Positions 36,119 through 45,544 are shown, counted from the first letter of the stretch. The stretch is 64,000 bases of DNA from Kocuria soli (GCF_003797835.1 NZ_RKMF01000004.1:62001-126000), one strand, 5' to 3'. The notes: generated by a model not told the origin, from the sequence alone. Made by a program: numbers and translations.

Positions 36119-38332
36119 GTGCAAAGTTCTCACGAAGACCACCTGACCGGCATGGTGCTGGACGGCCGGTACACCGTGGGGCCACGGATGGCCCGCGGTG
36201 GCACGGGTGGTGTCTACCGTGCCGTGGACGAACGTCTGGACCGCACGGTCGCGGTCAAGATCATGCACCCCCATTTGACGGAGGACCCCGATTTCGTGGG
36301 GCGATTCGCCCGGGAAGCACGAGCGGCCGCGCAGTTGTCGCACCCCAACGTGGTGGCGGTGCTGGACCAGGGCCGGACCGACGACGGCCTGGTGTTCCTG
36401 GTCATGGAGTTCGTGGAGGGCGGCACCTTGCGCGACGTCCTCAACCGCAAGCGGTTCTTGACCCCCGATCAGATGTTCCAGGTGCTCCGGCCGCTGCTGG
36501 CCGGCCTGGCCAGTGCCCACGCCGCGGGCCTGGTCCACCGGGACATGAAGCCCGAGAACGTCCTCATGCGACCCGACGGCACGGTCAAGGTCGCGGACTT
36601 CGGTCTGTCTCGGGGTGCGGATCAGCAGACCGCCACCGGGCCCGTTCTTGGCACGGTGGCCTACGCGGCACCGGAGCTGGTCAAGGAAGAACCGGTGGAC
36701 GCCCGCTCGGACGTGTACTCCGTGGGGATCATGGCGTGGGAAATGCTGGCCGGGAAGCGGCCCTTCCAGGGCAACCCCTGGATGCTGGCCCGTGCCCACG
36801 CCGAGGACTCGGTTCCTGATCTCTCCGGTGTGGTCTCCGGGTTGGCTCCCGAGATCGCCTCCGTCGTCCGGCAGTGGACGGCCAAGGCTCCCGGTGACCG
36901 GCCGGACGACGCGGCGGGCATGGTGGTCCAGCTGGGGCAGTTGGCCACCACTCTCGATCCCACCGCGCTGCATCACGTTCCCGTCGGGTGGGAGCAGGGC
37001 CCGGGGCCGATCGCACCGGTCCTGGAGGACCCTGGCGCCTCCGTGCTGCCCGATTCCGCCCCCGCGACCGGCCCGGTCGAGGAACTCCGGAGCGAGGGAC
37101 CCCTGGTCACCGACGACGCCGCCACCGCGGCGCTGCCGGCCGCAGCCGCCAACGCTGCTCAGGGACCCGCCACGGAAGCGCTCCCGGCCACCACCGCCTC
37201 CGATGCCGCATCCGGCACCGCGCAGGGCCCGGCCACGGAGGCGCTCCCGGCCGACCGGACGAATGCGGGACCAGGACCGGTTTCGGCCGTTGCCTCGGCC
37301 GGTGCTACGGCCGGTGCCACGGCGTCCTCCGTGGGCGCAGCCGAGCGGCCCGGCAGCCGCAGGTCCGGTGGGTACGCGCACGGGCAGTTGGGCATGTTCG
37401 ACGACACGACGGACATCACCGATCTCACGACGGGCTCCGCCCCTGCAGCGGCCCCCGGGCACACGCGTGGCGGGGACGGCAGCAGTGGGGCTGCCGGAAG
37501 CGGTGCGACGAGCACGTCCTCCGGCGGCGCTCCTGGCAGGTCTGCCTGGGGAACACTCGCGACCACGCTGCGCGGTTCCGGCTCCCCGACTCTCGACGAA
37601 TCGGGGCGGCTGGTGGAGACGCCGTCCTCGGATCCGACCCGACCCACCGTGCACCTCATCCGGTTCCCCGCCCTCACGGTGGTGGTCTCGCTGGCCGTCA
37701 CGGCCCTGCTGGTCGCTCTGGTAGCGTTCCTGGGCTGGCTGCTGGGCTCGGGAAGCTTCCGAACAGCGGTGGTCCCCACGGTCCAGGGCACGTCCTCCGA
37801 GCAGGCCCAGACGATGATCGAGGACGAGGGCTTCGGCAACATCCGCGTCTACGAGGAGGCCAATGCGGAGGTCGCCGCCGGAACCGTCATCGGCACGACA
37901 CCCGATGAGGGCACGGAAATGCGCGTGGGCGAGCAGGTCTCCGTGCTGGTGTCCAGCGGCCCCGCCCAGGTGTCCGTGCCCTCCCTCGAGGGTCTGACCG
38001 AGGACGAGGCGAGTTCCCGGCTGGACGAGGCCGGACTGTCCGCGGGCAGTGTTGCCACGGAGTTTTCGGACTCCCCCGAGGGCACGGTGCTCTCGGCGTC
38101 TCCGGCCGAGAGCACGCAGGTCGAGGAAGGCTCCTCCGTGGACCTCACCCTGTCGGCGGGGTCGGAACCCACGGAGGTCCCCAACGTGGTGGGTTCGACC
38201 GTGGAGGACGCCACCTCAGAGCTGGAAGAACTCGGCTTCACGGTCGAACGGGAGGACGTCGCCGGAGCCCGGATGGGACGCGTGATCAGTCAGTCCCAGG
38301 ACGGGACCACGATCACGCTTCAGGTCATCTGA
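36119..38332 (+). CDS. pknL: PASTA Ser/Thr protein kinase (PknL-like)
   Basis: A transmembrane kinase of 737 residues. The kinase domain (about residues 18-280) has the glycine loop MARGGTGGVYRAVD, Lys in VAVKIM, catalytic loop HRDMKPENVL, ADFGLS and GTVAYAAPE. A long Ala/Pro/Gly/Thr linker (to about 510) contains a repeated AQGPATEALPA. One membrane segment (VVVSLAVTALLVALVAFLGWLLG) precedes three PASTA domains (VVPTVQGTSSEQAQ, VSVPSLEGLTEDEASS, TEVPNVVGSTVEDATS), which usually sense muropeptides or lipid II. M. tuberculosis PknL lacks PASTA domains, so the name rests on neighbours (Rv2175c-like gene, aroG). The usual M-A-T in the glycine loop reads T-G-G here. Confidence 0.92.
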   Translation: MQSSHEDHLTGMVLDGRYTVGPRMARGGTGGVYRAVDERLDRTVAVKIMHPHLTEDPDFVGRFAREARAAAQLSHPNVVAVLDQGRTDDGLVFLVMEFVEGGTLRDVLNRKRFLTPDQMFQVLRPLLAGLASAHAAGLVHRDMKPENVLMRPDGTVKVADFGLSRGADQQTATGPVLGTVAYAAPELVKEEPVDARSDVYSVGIMAWEMLAGKRPFQGNPWMLARAHAEDSVPDLSGVVSGLAPEIASVVRQWTAKAPGDRPDDAAGMVVQLGQLATTLDPTALHHVPVGWEQGPGPIAPVLEDPGASVLPDSAPATGPVEELRSEGPLVTDDAATAALPAAAANAAQGPATEALPATTASDAASGTAQGPATEALPADRTNAGPGPVSAVASAGATAGATASSVGAAERPGSRRSGGYAHGQLGMFDDTTDITDLTTGSAPAAAPGHTRGGDGSSGAAGSGATSTSSGGAPGRSAWGTLATTLRGSGSPTLDESGRLVETPSSDPTRPTVHLIRFPALTVVVSLAVTALLVALVAFLGWLLGSGSFRTAVVPTVQGTSSEQAQTMIEDEGFGNIRVYEEANAEVAAGTVIGTTPDEGTEMRVGEQVSVLVSSGPAQVSVPSLEGLTEDEASSRLDEAGLSAGSVATEFSDSPEGTVLSASPAESTQVEEGSSVDLTLSAGSEPTEVPNVVGSTVEDATSELEELGFTVEREDVAGARMGRVISQSQDGTTITLQVI

Positions 38333-38393
38333 GCCCGTCAGCCACTTTGGCCTCGGCAGCGACGGCCACCGAGGCTGCAAAGGAGTTCGCCGC

Positions 38394-39788
38394 TCAGTGC
38401 TCCCGAGCCAGGTAGCCCGCCACCAGGAAGGCGATTTCCAGGGACTGCATGTGGTTCAGCCGCGGGTCGCACAGCGTCTCGTACCGGTCGGCGAAGTGCG
38501 CTTCCTCGACAGCGGCGGCACCGCCCAGGCACTCCGCGACGTCGTCGCCGGTCATCTCCACGTGCAACCCACCGGGGTGGGACCCGATGGCCTGATGGAC
38601 CTCGAAGAACCCGCGGACCTCGTCCACGACGTCGTCGAAGTTGCGGGTCTTGAACCCCGACGGGGTGGACACGGTGTTGCCGTGCATGGGGTCGGACACC
38701 CACACGACCTTGGCCCCGGAGCCTTCGACCGCTTCCACGACCCGCGGGAGGTTCTCCCGGATCTTGGTCGCGCCCATGCGGGTGATGAAGGTCAGGCGAC
38801 CGGGTTCGCGCTCCGGATCGAGTTTGTCGATCAGTGCCAGGGCGTCCTCGGGCGTGGTGCTCGGGCCGAGCTTGACGCCGATGGGGTTCTGCAGGCGGGA
38901 GAGCAGGTCGACGTGCGCGTCGTCGAGCCCACGGGTGCGCTCACCGATCCACAGGAAGTGGCCCGAGGTCCCGTAGGGGCGGTGCGTGCGGGAGTCGATG
39001 CGTGTCAGAGCCCGTTCGTAGTCGAGCAACAGTGCCTCGTGGCCCGTGAACAGTTCGGTGGTCTTGAGGCCGTCGAAATCGGCGCCGCACGCCTCCATGA
39101 ACTTCACGGCCCGGTCGATCTCCCGCGCCATGGATTCGTACCGCGAGTGAGCCGGGTTGGAGGCGAAGCCCATGTTCCACGAGTGGACGTGCCGCAGGTC
39201 GGCGAATCCACCGCCCGTGAACGCACGGATCAGGTTCAAGGTCGACGCCGACGTGTGGTAGCCGCGAACCATGCGCTTGGGGTCGTGGACACGGGCTTCC
39301 TCCGTGAAGTCGAAGCCGTTGACCATCTCGCCGCGGAAAGTCGGGAGGGTCACGCCCTCACGGGTCTCGTCGTTCGAGGACCGCGGCTTGGAGAACTGCC
39401 CGGCCATGCGCCCCATCTTGACGACCGGCATGGACGCGCCGTAGGTCAGGACGGCCGCCATCTGCAAGAGGGTCTTGACCCGGGCGGTGATCTTGTCCGC
39501 GGTGGCGCCCTCGAAGGTCTCCGCGCAGTCGCCACCCTGGAGGAAGAACGCGCGTCCTTCGGCGACCTCGGCCAGACGGGCCTTGAGAGTGTCGACCTCG
39601 CCGGCGAACACCAGCGGGGGGACGGTGGAGAGTTCCTTGATGCTGGCCGCGAAGTCCGGGTGTTCGCTCCATGTGGGCTGCTGGTCGATGTTCAGGTCCC
39701 GCCACTGGTCCAGCCCGTACGTCTCAGCGGTGGGCTTGGGGCCCGGCTGGAACGGCAGTTGTGCGGTGTCTACGGAAACCTGAGTCAC
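38394..39788 (-). CDS. aroG: class II DAHP synthase
   Basis: Joins erythrose 4-phosphate and phosphoenolpyruvate, the first step to aromatic amino acids. It is the plant-like class II type of 464 residues. Blocks seen are FLQGGDCAETFEG (metal Cys), PVVKMGRMAGQFSKPRSS, LPTFRGEMVNGFDF, TGHFLWIGERTR, GVKLGPSTTP, RMGATKIRENLP, WVSDPMHGNT and GGLHVEMTGDDVAECLGG. The GTG start has AAGGA about 9-10 bases upstream. A likely TAGCGT -10 (39866-39871) would start the message at a small GC hairpin. It converges with the kinase gene over a 61-base gap with only a weak stem. Confidence 0.96.
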   Translation of the reverse strand: MTQVSVDTAQLPFQPGPKPTAETYGLDQWRDLNIDQQPTWSEHPDFAASIKELSTVPPLVFAGEVDTLKARLAEVAEGRAFFLQGGDCAETFEGATADKITARVKTLLQMAAVLTYGASMPVVKMGRMAGQFSKPRSSNDETREGVTLPTFRGEMVNGFDFTEEARVHDPKRMVRGYHTSASTLNLIRAFTGGGFADLRHVHSWNMGFASNPAHSRYESMAREIDRAVKFMEACGADFDGLKTTELFTGHEALLLDYERALTRIDSRTHRPYGTSGHFLWIGERTRGLDDAHVDLLSRLQNPIGVKLGPSTTPEDALALIDKLDPEREPGRLTFITRMGATKIRENLPRVVEAVEGSGAKVVWVSDPMHGNTVSTPSGFKTRNFDDVVDEVRGFFEVHQAIGSHPGGLHVEMTGDDVAECLGGAAAVEEAHFADRYETLCDPRLNHMQSLEIAFLVAGYLAREH

Positions 39789-39842
39789 GGTGATGTGTCC
39801 TTGCTTTGTTGCGGCATTCGGGCCGCGGTGTCCTGCGCCTCG

Positions 39843-39871
39843 GCGCGCTCCTGGCGCGCGGTTCTACGCTA
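39843..39871 (-). promoter_or_regulatory. possible aroG promoter and 5' hairpin
   Basis: TAGCGT (39866-39871, minus) would start transcription near 39859. The RNA would then begin with GCGCGC-CAGGA-GCGCGC (39843-39859), a stem right at the 5' end. No -35 is clear. The biological meaning is inference. Confidence 0.35.
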
Positions 39872-39948
39872 CCGCAGTGCGGTGGACCCGTTCGCCACCG
39901 TCCCGGCCCGCACTGCCGACGGGCGCATGCGTCCAGGAGATCGGCCGG

Positions 39949-40665
39949 TCACCGGCCGGTGCCGGGGTCCTTCGCCAACTCCCGCTTGATGTCGGCGGCG
40001 TAGGCGTCCACGTACTCCTGGTCGGAGAGCTTCTGGATCGCCTCGACGATCTCGTCGGTGATCCGACGGGCCACCTCTCGTTCGTCGGAGCGCTGCCGCA
40101 GGTCCGAGAAGTCAAGGGGCTCACCGAAGATCGTGGTCACGCGGAAACCGTTCTTTTGCCGCCACGGGGCGGGGAACGGGGTGCCCAGGGGCTGTACGAC
40201 GTCCGTGCCGATCATGGCGATGGGAACCACAGGTGCGCCGGATTCGAGGACCAGCTTGGCCACACCGATCTTGCCCTTGTAGAGCCGCCCGTCGTGCGAG
40301 CGGGTGCCTTCGGGGTAGATCCCCAGCAGCTCCCCTTCGGCCAGCTTCTTGCCGCCCGCGGACAGCGACGCCGCGGACTTCTTGCCGCCGGAGCGGTCCA
40401 TGGGGATTTGGTTGATGGCGCGGAAGAACTCTCCGACCACCCGCCCCTTGAGGCCCTTGCCCGTGAAGTAGTCGGACTTGGCCAGGAAGAAGATCTGACG
40501 TTGGACCGCGATCGGCATGAAGATGTGATCCGCCGCGGAGAGATGATTGCTGGCCAGGATGGCCGGGCCACTGGTCGGGACGTTCTCCGCGCCCACGACC
40601 TTGGGGCGGAAGATCAAATTGACGAACGGGGCGACCACCCAGTCCTTCAGGAACATGTAGACCAT
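39949..40665 (-). CDS. plsC: 1-acylglycerol-3-phosphate-type acyltransferase
   Basis: A membrane acyltransferase likely to acylate lysophosphatidate. Motif I is NHLSAAD (NHx4D), motif II is in FFRAINQIPMDRSGG, motif III is GIYPEGTRSHDGRLYKGKIGVAKL and motif IV is VVPIAMIG. From MVYMFLKDWVVAPF it has 238 residues, the normal size, with GGAGGAG 10 bases upstream. The frame also opens at 40764, giving 271 residues with a very basic 33-residue extension; I prefer the shorter form. It diverges from the esterase gene. Paralogues are common, so the exact substrate is unsure. Confidence 0.88.
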   Translation of the reverse strand: MVYMFLKDWVVAPFVNLIFRPKVVGAENVPTSGPAILASNHLSAADHIFMPIAVQRQIFFLAKSDYFTGKGLKGRVVGEFFRAINQIPMDRSGGKKSAASLSAGGKKLAEGELLGIYPEGTRSHDGRLYKGKIGVAKLVLESGAPVVPIAMIGTDVVQPLGTPFPAPWRQKNGFRVTTIFGEPLDFSDLRQRSDEREVARRITDEIVEAIQKLSDQEYVDAYAADIKRELAKDPGTGR

Positions 40666-40876
40666 GTGGCCCGCACTCCTCCGGCTGACGAAATGACGAC
40701 GCCGAGCCCAGTTCTGGCGGAGTCGGCGGTGGAACCGTGGAGCGATTCCGCTGAAGTATCTCATGTGCGAGCCCCCGCCCGGACCGACACACGGGTTGCG
40801 CTCCGGGTGGACTCACGCCCCTGCGGAGGCGAGTCATGTGACGCCGTCCGGAGCCCGGCAATGAGAGCATTGCCGC

Positions 40877-41731
40877 ATGACACTCAGCGCTCCTGATCCG
40901 GGGAATTCTGCGCTCCCGTCGGAGCAGGACCCACGCATCGGATTCACCGTCCCCGCCACCCCCGTCGAGGGCCAGTCCCGGGCCGGGGTGTTGGTCCTGC
41001 ATGGATTCACGGGATCCGTGTACTCCGTTCGTGACTGGGCGTTGAGCCTGACCCCCGAGCACTCCGTGTCCGCACCGGCCCTCCCGGGTCACGAGGGCTC
41101 CTGGGAGGACCTCGCCGACACCACGTGGCAGGACTGGTACGCCGCCGCCGCACGGGAACTCGATGCCCTGCGCGAGCGCCACGAACGCGTGGTGGTGGCC
41201 GGGTTGTCCATGGGCGGGGCGTTGGCCCTGCGCCTGGCCGAGACCCGACCGCAGGACGTGGACGGCGTCGTCGTCGTGAATCCGGCACTGTCCCTGCGCA
41301 ATCGTGCGGCACGGACGGCAGGCGTGGTGCGCAGGTTCGTCGGCTCCACGCCGGGCATCGGCAATGACGTCGCCAAGCCCGGGGCGAACGAACACGCCTA
41401 CGAACGCACGCCCGTGGCGGGTGTGGCGCAGCTGAACCGGCTCATGGCGGTGACCACCCGGGGGCTCGGACGGGTGGAGGCCCCGGTCCTGGTCCTGCGC
41501 TCCCGACAGGACCACATCGTCTCCGACCCCTCCCACGAACGCATCATGCGCGGGTGCAGCGGACCCGTGGAGACCGTGATTCTGCCCCGCAGCTACCACG
41601 TGGCGACGCTGGACCACGACGCCCCGACGGTGAACGCGCGCACCCGGGGATTCGTGTCGGCGGTGGCCTCTGGGATCTGCCCGATCACGGGCGCGCCCCT
41701 TCCCCCGAAGGCGGGCGGCAACCGTGACTGA
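40877..41731 (+). CDS. alpha/beta hydrolase, carboxylesterase/lipase type
   Basis: A 284-residue serine hydrolase resembling bacterial monoglyceride lipase/carboxylesterase. The oxyanion region is VLVLHGFTGSVYSVRDWA, the nucleophile elbow VVVAGLSMGGALAL (Ser), the acid Asp in LVLRSRQDHIV and the His in LPRSYHVATLDHD. There is no signal peptide, so it is cytosolic. The ribosome site is weak (GAGAG). It overlaps the next gene by 8 bases and lies among lipid genes, which fits fatty-acid turnover; the substrate is unknown. Confidence 0.88.
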   Translation: MTLSAPDPGNSALPSEQDPRIGFTVPATPVEGQSRAGVLVLHGFTGSVYSVRDWALSLTPEHSVSAPALPGHEGSWEDLADTTWQDWYAAAARELDALRERHERVVVAGLSMGGALALRLAETRPQDVDGVVVVNPALSLRNRAARTAGVVRRFVGSTPGIGNDVAKPGANEHAYERTPVAGVAQLNRLMAVTTRGLGRVEAPVLVLRSRQDHIVSDPSHERIMRGCSGPVETVILPRSYHVATLDHDAPTVNARTRGFVSAVASGICPITGAPLPPKAGGNRD

Positions 41732-42143
41732 GCCCCGACGCGACCCGGAGGCCGACGACCTGGCCTGGCAGGAGATCGTGCGTCACCTGCGCGATCCGGA
41801 GCAGGGCGCACCGGACCAGGAATCTCAACTCCAGTACGCACCGGGACCGGATGCCCCCGGACAGGACGCACCCGGACAAGACGCGCCGTTGCCGGAGGAC
41901 GACGAGGACTGGCAACCTCCGGATCCCGGACGTGTCACGGCGGGCATGAGCCCGGGTGCCGTGACAGCCTGGAGTGTCCTCGCCGTGGTCCCCGTGGTGC
42001 TGCTCGCACTCGGTCTCCTGCTCGACGGGCTCCCGTGGTGGCTGTGGTTCCCGGGCCTGACCGCTGTGATCACCGCGATCGTCGTCCTGCTCGGTGGGCT
42101 GCCGGAGGAACGCGACGAGAACGACGACGGCGCCAGGGTCTGA
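41724..42143 (+). CDS. two-TM protein of unknown function
   Basis: A 139-residue protein with an acidic N-terminal half containing a short tandem repeat (APGQDAPGQDAP), then two hydrophobic segments (about residues 78-97 and 102-125), ending in an acidic tail. It overlaps the esterase gene by 8 bases and is followed 58 bases later by the acyl-CoA synthetase, so it is probably cotranscribed. I do not recognise a family by eye. The layout resembles small Micrococcaceae membrane proteins found at this locus. Confidence 0.75.
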   Translation: MTEPRRDPEADDLAWQEIVRHLRDPEQGAPDQESQLQYAPGPDAPGQDAPGQDAPLPEDDEDWQPPDPGRVTAGMSPGAVTAWSVLAVVPVVLLALGLLLDGLPWWLWFPGLTAVITAIVVLLGGLPEERDENDDGARV

Positions 42144-42201
42144 CCCCGCCGCCACAAAACCCTTTGACGTGCCCGCCTCAACCATTCCCAGGAGCCTCCC
42201 C

Positions 42202-44208
42202 GTGCGCAGCGCATCGGTCCCCGCACTCGTCGAGCGACTGACCCATGACCGCATCACCGACCTGCTTCAGCGCCAGGCGACCTCACCGGCGGACCCCGTC
42301 CTCTACGAACGTCTCCCGCCCCTGGGCCCCGGTGTTCCCGTGCGCGCCTCCGACTTCCGTGCGCAGGTGATCGCCGTTGCCAAGGGCCTGGTGGCCGCCG
42401 GGATCGAACCGGGCGACCGGGTGGGCATTCTGGGACGCACGCGCTACGAGTGGACGTTGGTCGATTTCGCCGTGTGGTGGGCGGGTGCGGTCTCCGTGCC
42501 GGTCTACGACTCCTCCTCCCACGCCCAGATCGCCTGGAACCTCATGGACTCCGGCGCTCGGGCGATCTTCGTGGAGAACGAGAAGCTGGAGACCGCCGTC
42601 CGCGACACCGCGCGTGAACTCCAGGACGGGAGCCTGGACGCGTTGGGCGGTTCCCTGCCGACCGAGCCGCTGAAAGCCGCACAACGTGTGTGGCGCATGG
42701 ACGGCACGGCCACGTCATTGGGTGAGCTCATTGCCCTGGGCAGCACGGTCTCCGACGAGGACCTGGAACGACGACGAACCTCCCGGGCCCTGGACGACAC
42801 CGCGACGATCGTCTACACCTCCGGGACCACGGGTCCGCCCAAGGGATGCGCGCTGACCCATCGGAACTTCATCTCCCTGTGCGAGAACGTCCAGCCGTAT
42901 CTGCCTGAGGTCGTGCACGCAGGGGCCAAGACCGTGCTCTTCCTGCCGCTGGCGCACGTGTTCGCGCGGATGGTCGAGGTCCTGGCCCTGCACTCCGGGG
43001 TGATCCTCGCCCACACGGCGGACGTCAAGAACCTGACCACGGATCTCCAACGAGTGCACCCGTCCTTCATCCTCGCGGTCCCGCGCGTTTTCGAGAAGAT
43101 CGTGATCGGGGCGCGCATGCGGGCCCAGGACGGCGGAAAGCTGCGGTCGTGGCTGTTCAACCGGGCCGTCACCACGGGTGAGAAGTGGTCCCGGGCGCAG
43201 GTCGGCCGCCGCGTTCACCCGGTGCTGGAGGCTCGGCACCGCCTCTACGACCGACTGGTCTACGCCAAACTGCGCGAAGCGATGGGTGGGGACGTCCGGT
43301 GGGCGATCTCCGGTGGCGCCGCCCTGAGCGAATCGCTGGCACACTTCTTCCACGGGATCGGCGTCTACGTCGTCGAAGGCTACGGGCTGACCGAGACCAC
43401 GGCGCCGATCGCGGCGAACACCCCCACCCTGGACGCGTTGGGCACCGTGGGGCTGCCCCTTCCGGGCCACGAGATCCGTCTGGCCGACGACGACGAGATC
43501 CAGGTCAGGGGTCCGCACGTCATGGCCTGTTACCACGGCCGCCCCGACCTCACGGCCGAGGCCCTCCAGGACGGGTGGTTTGCCACGGGGGACCTGGGCG
43601 CCATGGACGACCGTGGGCTGCTGCGGATCACCGGGCGCAAGAAGGAAATCATTGTCACGGCGGGCGGCAAGAACGTGATTCCGGAGCAGCTGGAGGCTCC
43701 CATCCGGGCCACGGCCATGGTGGGCCAGTGCATGGTCGTGGGCGAGGGACGTAAGTTCGTGGCCGCCCTGATCACGCTGGACCCGGAGACGCTGCCGCAC
43801 CGTTTGGAACACCTGGGCCTGGACCGGAACCTGACTCCCGCTCAAGCTGCGCTGGAGCCCAAGGTCATCGCCCACCTTCAGGAAGTCGTCGACCAGGCCA
43901 ACCGGAAGGTCTCCACCGCCGAGAGCATCCGTGCCTTCGAGATCCTCCCGACCGACCTCACCGTGGAGTCCGGGCACCTCACACCGTCCTTGAAACTCCG
44001 CCGGGACGACATCCTGCGGGACTTCGCCGACGTCGTGGAGGATCTGTACTCGCGGCCCGCTCCCCCGGTCAGGCAGGGGTCCGAGACCCTGGCCAAGCTG
44101 GAGTCCTCGTTCGAGAACTCCTTGGAGAGACTTCGTGAGCTCAAGGACGTACGAGAGCTGAAGGACCTTCGCGAGCTGCGCGACCGAGGCTCGGAGCGAG
44201 ACGTTTAG
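42202..44208 (+). CDS. fadD: long-chain acyl-CoA synthetase (FadD15-like)
   Basis: Activates fatty acids to acyl-CoA through an acyl-adenylate. The P-loop TIVYTSGTTGPPKGCALTHRNF is near residue 205, YGLTETTAPIAANTP is the adenylate motif, and GWFATGDLGAMDDRGLLRITGRKKEIIVTAGGKNVIPEQLE is the hinge region. The start is GTG (VRSASVPALV) with AGGAG 7 bases upstream, giving 668 residues; a longer frame from 42094 overlaps the previous gene. The C-terminus has a charged repeat (RELKDVRELKDLRELRD) that looks like a short coiled coil. It shares one base with the next gene (TAGTG). Confidence 0.93.
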   Translation: MRSASVPALVERLTHDRITDLLQRQATSPADPVLYERLPPLGPGVPVRASDFRAQVIAVAKGLVAAGIEPGDRVGILGRTRYEWTLVDFAVWWAGAVSVPVYDSSSHAQIAWNLMDSGARAIFVENEKLETAVRDTARELQDGSLDALGGSLPTEPLKAAQRVWRMDGTATSLGELIALGSTVSDEDLERRRTSRALDDTATIVYTSGTTGPPKGCALTHRNFISLCENVQPYLPEVVHAGAKTVLFLPLAHVFARMVEVLALHSGVILAHTADVKNLTTDLQRVHPSFILAVPRVFEKIVIGARMRAQDGGKLRSWLFNRAVTTGEKWSRAQVGRRVHPVLEARHRLYDRLVYAKLREAMGGDVRWAISGGAALSESLAHFFHGIGVYVVEGYGLTETTAPIAANTPTLDALGTVGLPLPGHEIRLADDDEIQVRGPHVMACYHGRPDLTAEALQDGWFATGDLGAMDDRGLLRITGRKKEIIVTAGGKNVIPEQLEAPIRATAMVGQCMVVGEGRKFVAALITLDPETLPHRLEHLGLDRNLTPAQAALEPKVIAHLQEVVDQANRKVSTAESIRAFEILPTDLTVESGHLTPSLKLRRDDILRDFADVVEDLYSRPAPPVRQGSETLAKLESSFENSLERLRELKDVRELKDLRELRDRGSERDV

Positions 44209-45527
44209 TGCACGCTCCCCGACGTCCCGCCGGTTCCTCGCCGTCGCCCGCCCGCTTGCGCGTCGCGCGCGTCGCCGCCTCCGGCTTCTTCCTGGTCAAC
44301 GGTGCCGTGTTCGCCAACCTGCTGCCTCGACTACCCGAGGTCAAGGAGGCCTTCGGCCTCTCGAACACGGTCTACGGGCTGCTGGTCATCGCGTTCCCGA
44401 TCGGTTCGATCGCCGCGGGCATGGCACCGGCTCCCCTGCTACGGCGTTTCGGGTCGGCCCGGGTGGCCGGGGTCGGTTCGGTCCTGTTGGCCGCACTGGT
44501 CGCCGCAGCGGGCGCCGTGGGTTCCGTCGGCGGGGGCGCAGCCATGCTGCTGCTCTACGCCGTCCCGATCGTCCTGGCGGGGGTGCTCGACGCCATCGTG
44601 GACACGGCCCAGAACGCCCAGGCCATCGACCTCCAGAAGAGCATGGGCCGTTCGGTCCTCAATTCCATGCACGCCCTGTGGAGCCTGGGTGCCATGGTGG
44701 GCGGCATCATGGGGTCCGCCGCAGTGGGCGCCGGTCTCGCACTGCCACTGCACCTCGGAATCAGCGGCGCAATCTTCTCCGTCCTGGCGCTGCTGTCCCA
44801 GCGCTTTGCCCTGACCCCGGAGGAGGTCCGCGCCGTCCAACGGGTCGGAGGCCGGGAGATACCGGGACCGAACGACGACGCCCCCGCCGCGAAACACGCC
44901 CCGACGGAGCCGGCGCCCGCCACCGGACGCCTGTCCGCACGCAACCGTGCGATCGGCATCGTGATCCTGATCGGTGTCATCGCCATCGCCGGGGCCATGA
45001 TCGAGGACCTGGCGATGAACTGGTCCACCCTGCTGCTGTCCCGGGTGCTGGATGCCCCGGGCCCCATGGCGGGCATGGGACTCGTGGCCATGATGGCCGC
45101 TCAATTCCTGGGCCGACTCCTCGGCGATCGGATGACCGACCGCTTCGGCCGCGTTTGCATGGCGAAACTCGGCGGAACGCTGTCCGCCGTCGGTCTGTGC
45201 GTGGTCGCCTTGGCCCCGGCGCCCGCCGTGGCCGTCGTGGGTTTCGCGGTGGCCGGGTTCGGGTGCGCCACGCTGGTGCCCTCGGCCTTCCACGCGGCGG
45301 ACTCGGTACCGGGCCTGCGCCCAGGCACGGGCCTGACCCTGGCCGGATGGCTCCTACGAGTGGCCTTCCTGTCCGTGTCCCCGTTCGTGGGCGTGGTCTC
45401 CGACGCGGTCGGGCTACGCCTGGCGATTATGGCCGTGCCCGTGGTCGCACTCGTCGCGGTCCTGGTCGCGGGCGTGCTGCGGGACAGGGACGACGACGAT
45501 CCTCGGCCTTCCCCGGCAGCTCCCTGA
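44208..45527 (+). CDS. MFS transporter
   Basis: A 439-residue membrane protein with about 12 hydrophobic segments and a charged central loop (about residues 205-245). MFS features include the first-half loop APLLRRFGSARVAGVG and, in the second half, FLGRLLGDRMTDRFGRVCMAKLGG. It resembles the actinobacterial FucP/YbjJ-like MFS proteins. The substrate is unknown. The GTG start overlaps the acyl-CoA synthetase stop by one base, so translation is coupled. It converges with mtr with only 17 bases between stops and no visible terminator. Confidence 0.88.
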   Translation: MHAPRRPAGSSPSPARLRVARVAASGFFLVNGAVFANLLPRLPEVKEAFGLSNTVYGLLVIAFPIGSIAAGMAPAPLLRRFGSARVAGVGSVLLAALVAAAGAVGSVGGGAAMLLLYAVPIVLAGVLDAIVDTAQNAQAIDLQKSMGRSVLNSMHALWSLGAMVGGIMGSAAVGAGLALPLHLGISGAIFSVLALLSQRFALTPEEVRAVQRVGGREIPGPNDDAPAAKHAPTEPAPATGRLSARNRAIGIVILIGVIAIAGAMIEDLAMNWSTLLLSRVLDAPGPMAGMGLVAMMAAQFLGRLLGDRMTDRFGRVCMAKLGGTLSAVGLCVVALAPAPAVAVVGFAVAGFGCATLVPSAFHAADSVPGLRPGTGLTLAGWLLRVAFLSVSPFVGVVSDAVGLRLAIMAVPVVALVAVLVAGVLRDRDDDDPRPSPAAP

Positions 45528-45544
45528 TCGCCCGGCCCCGGAGT

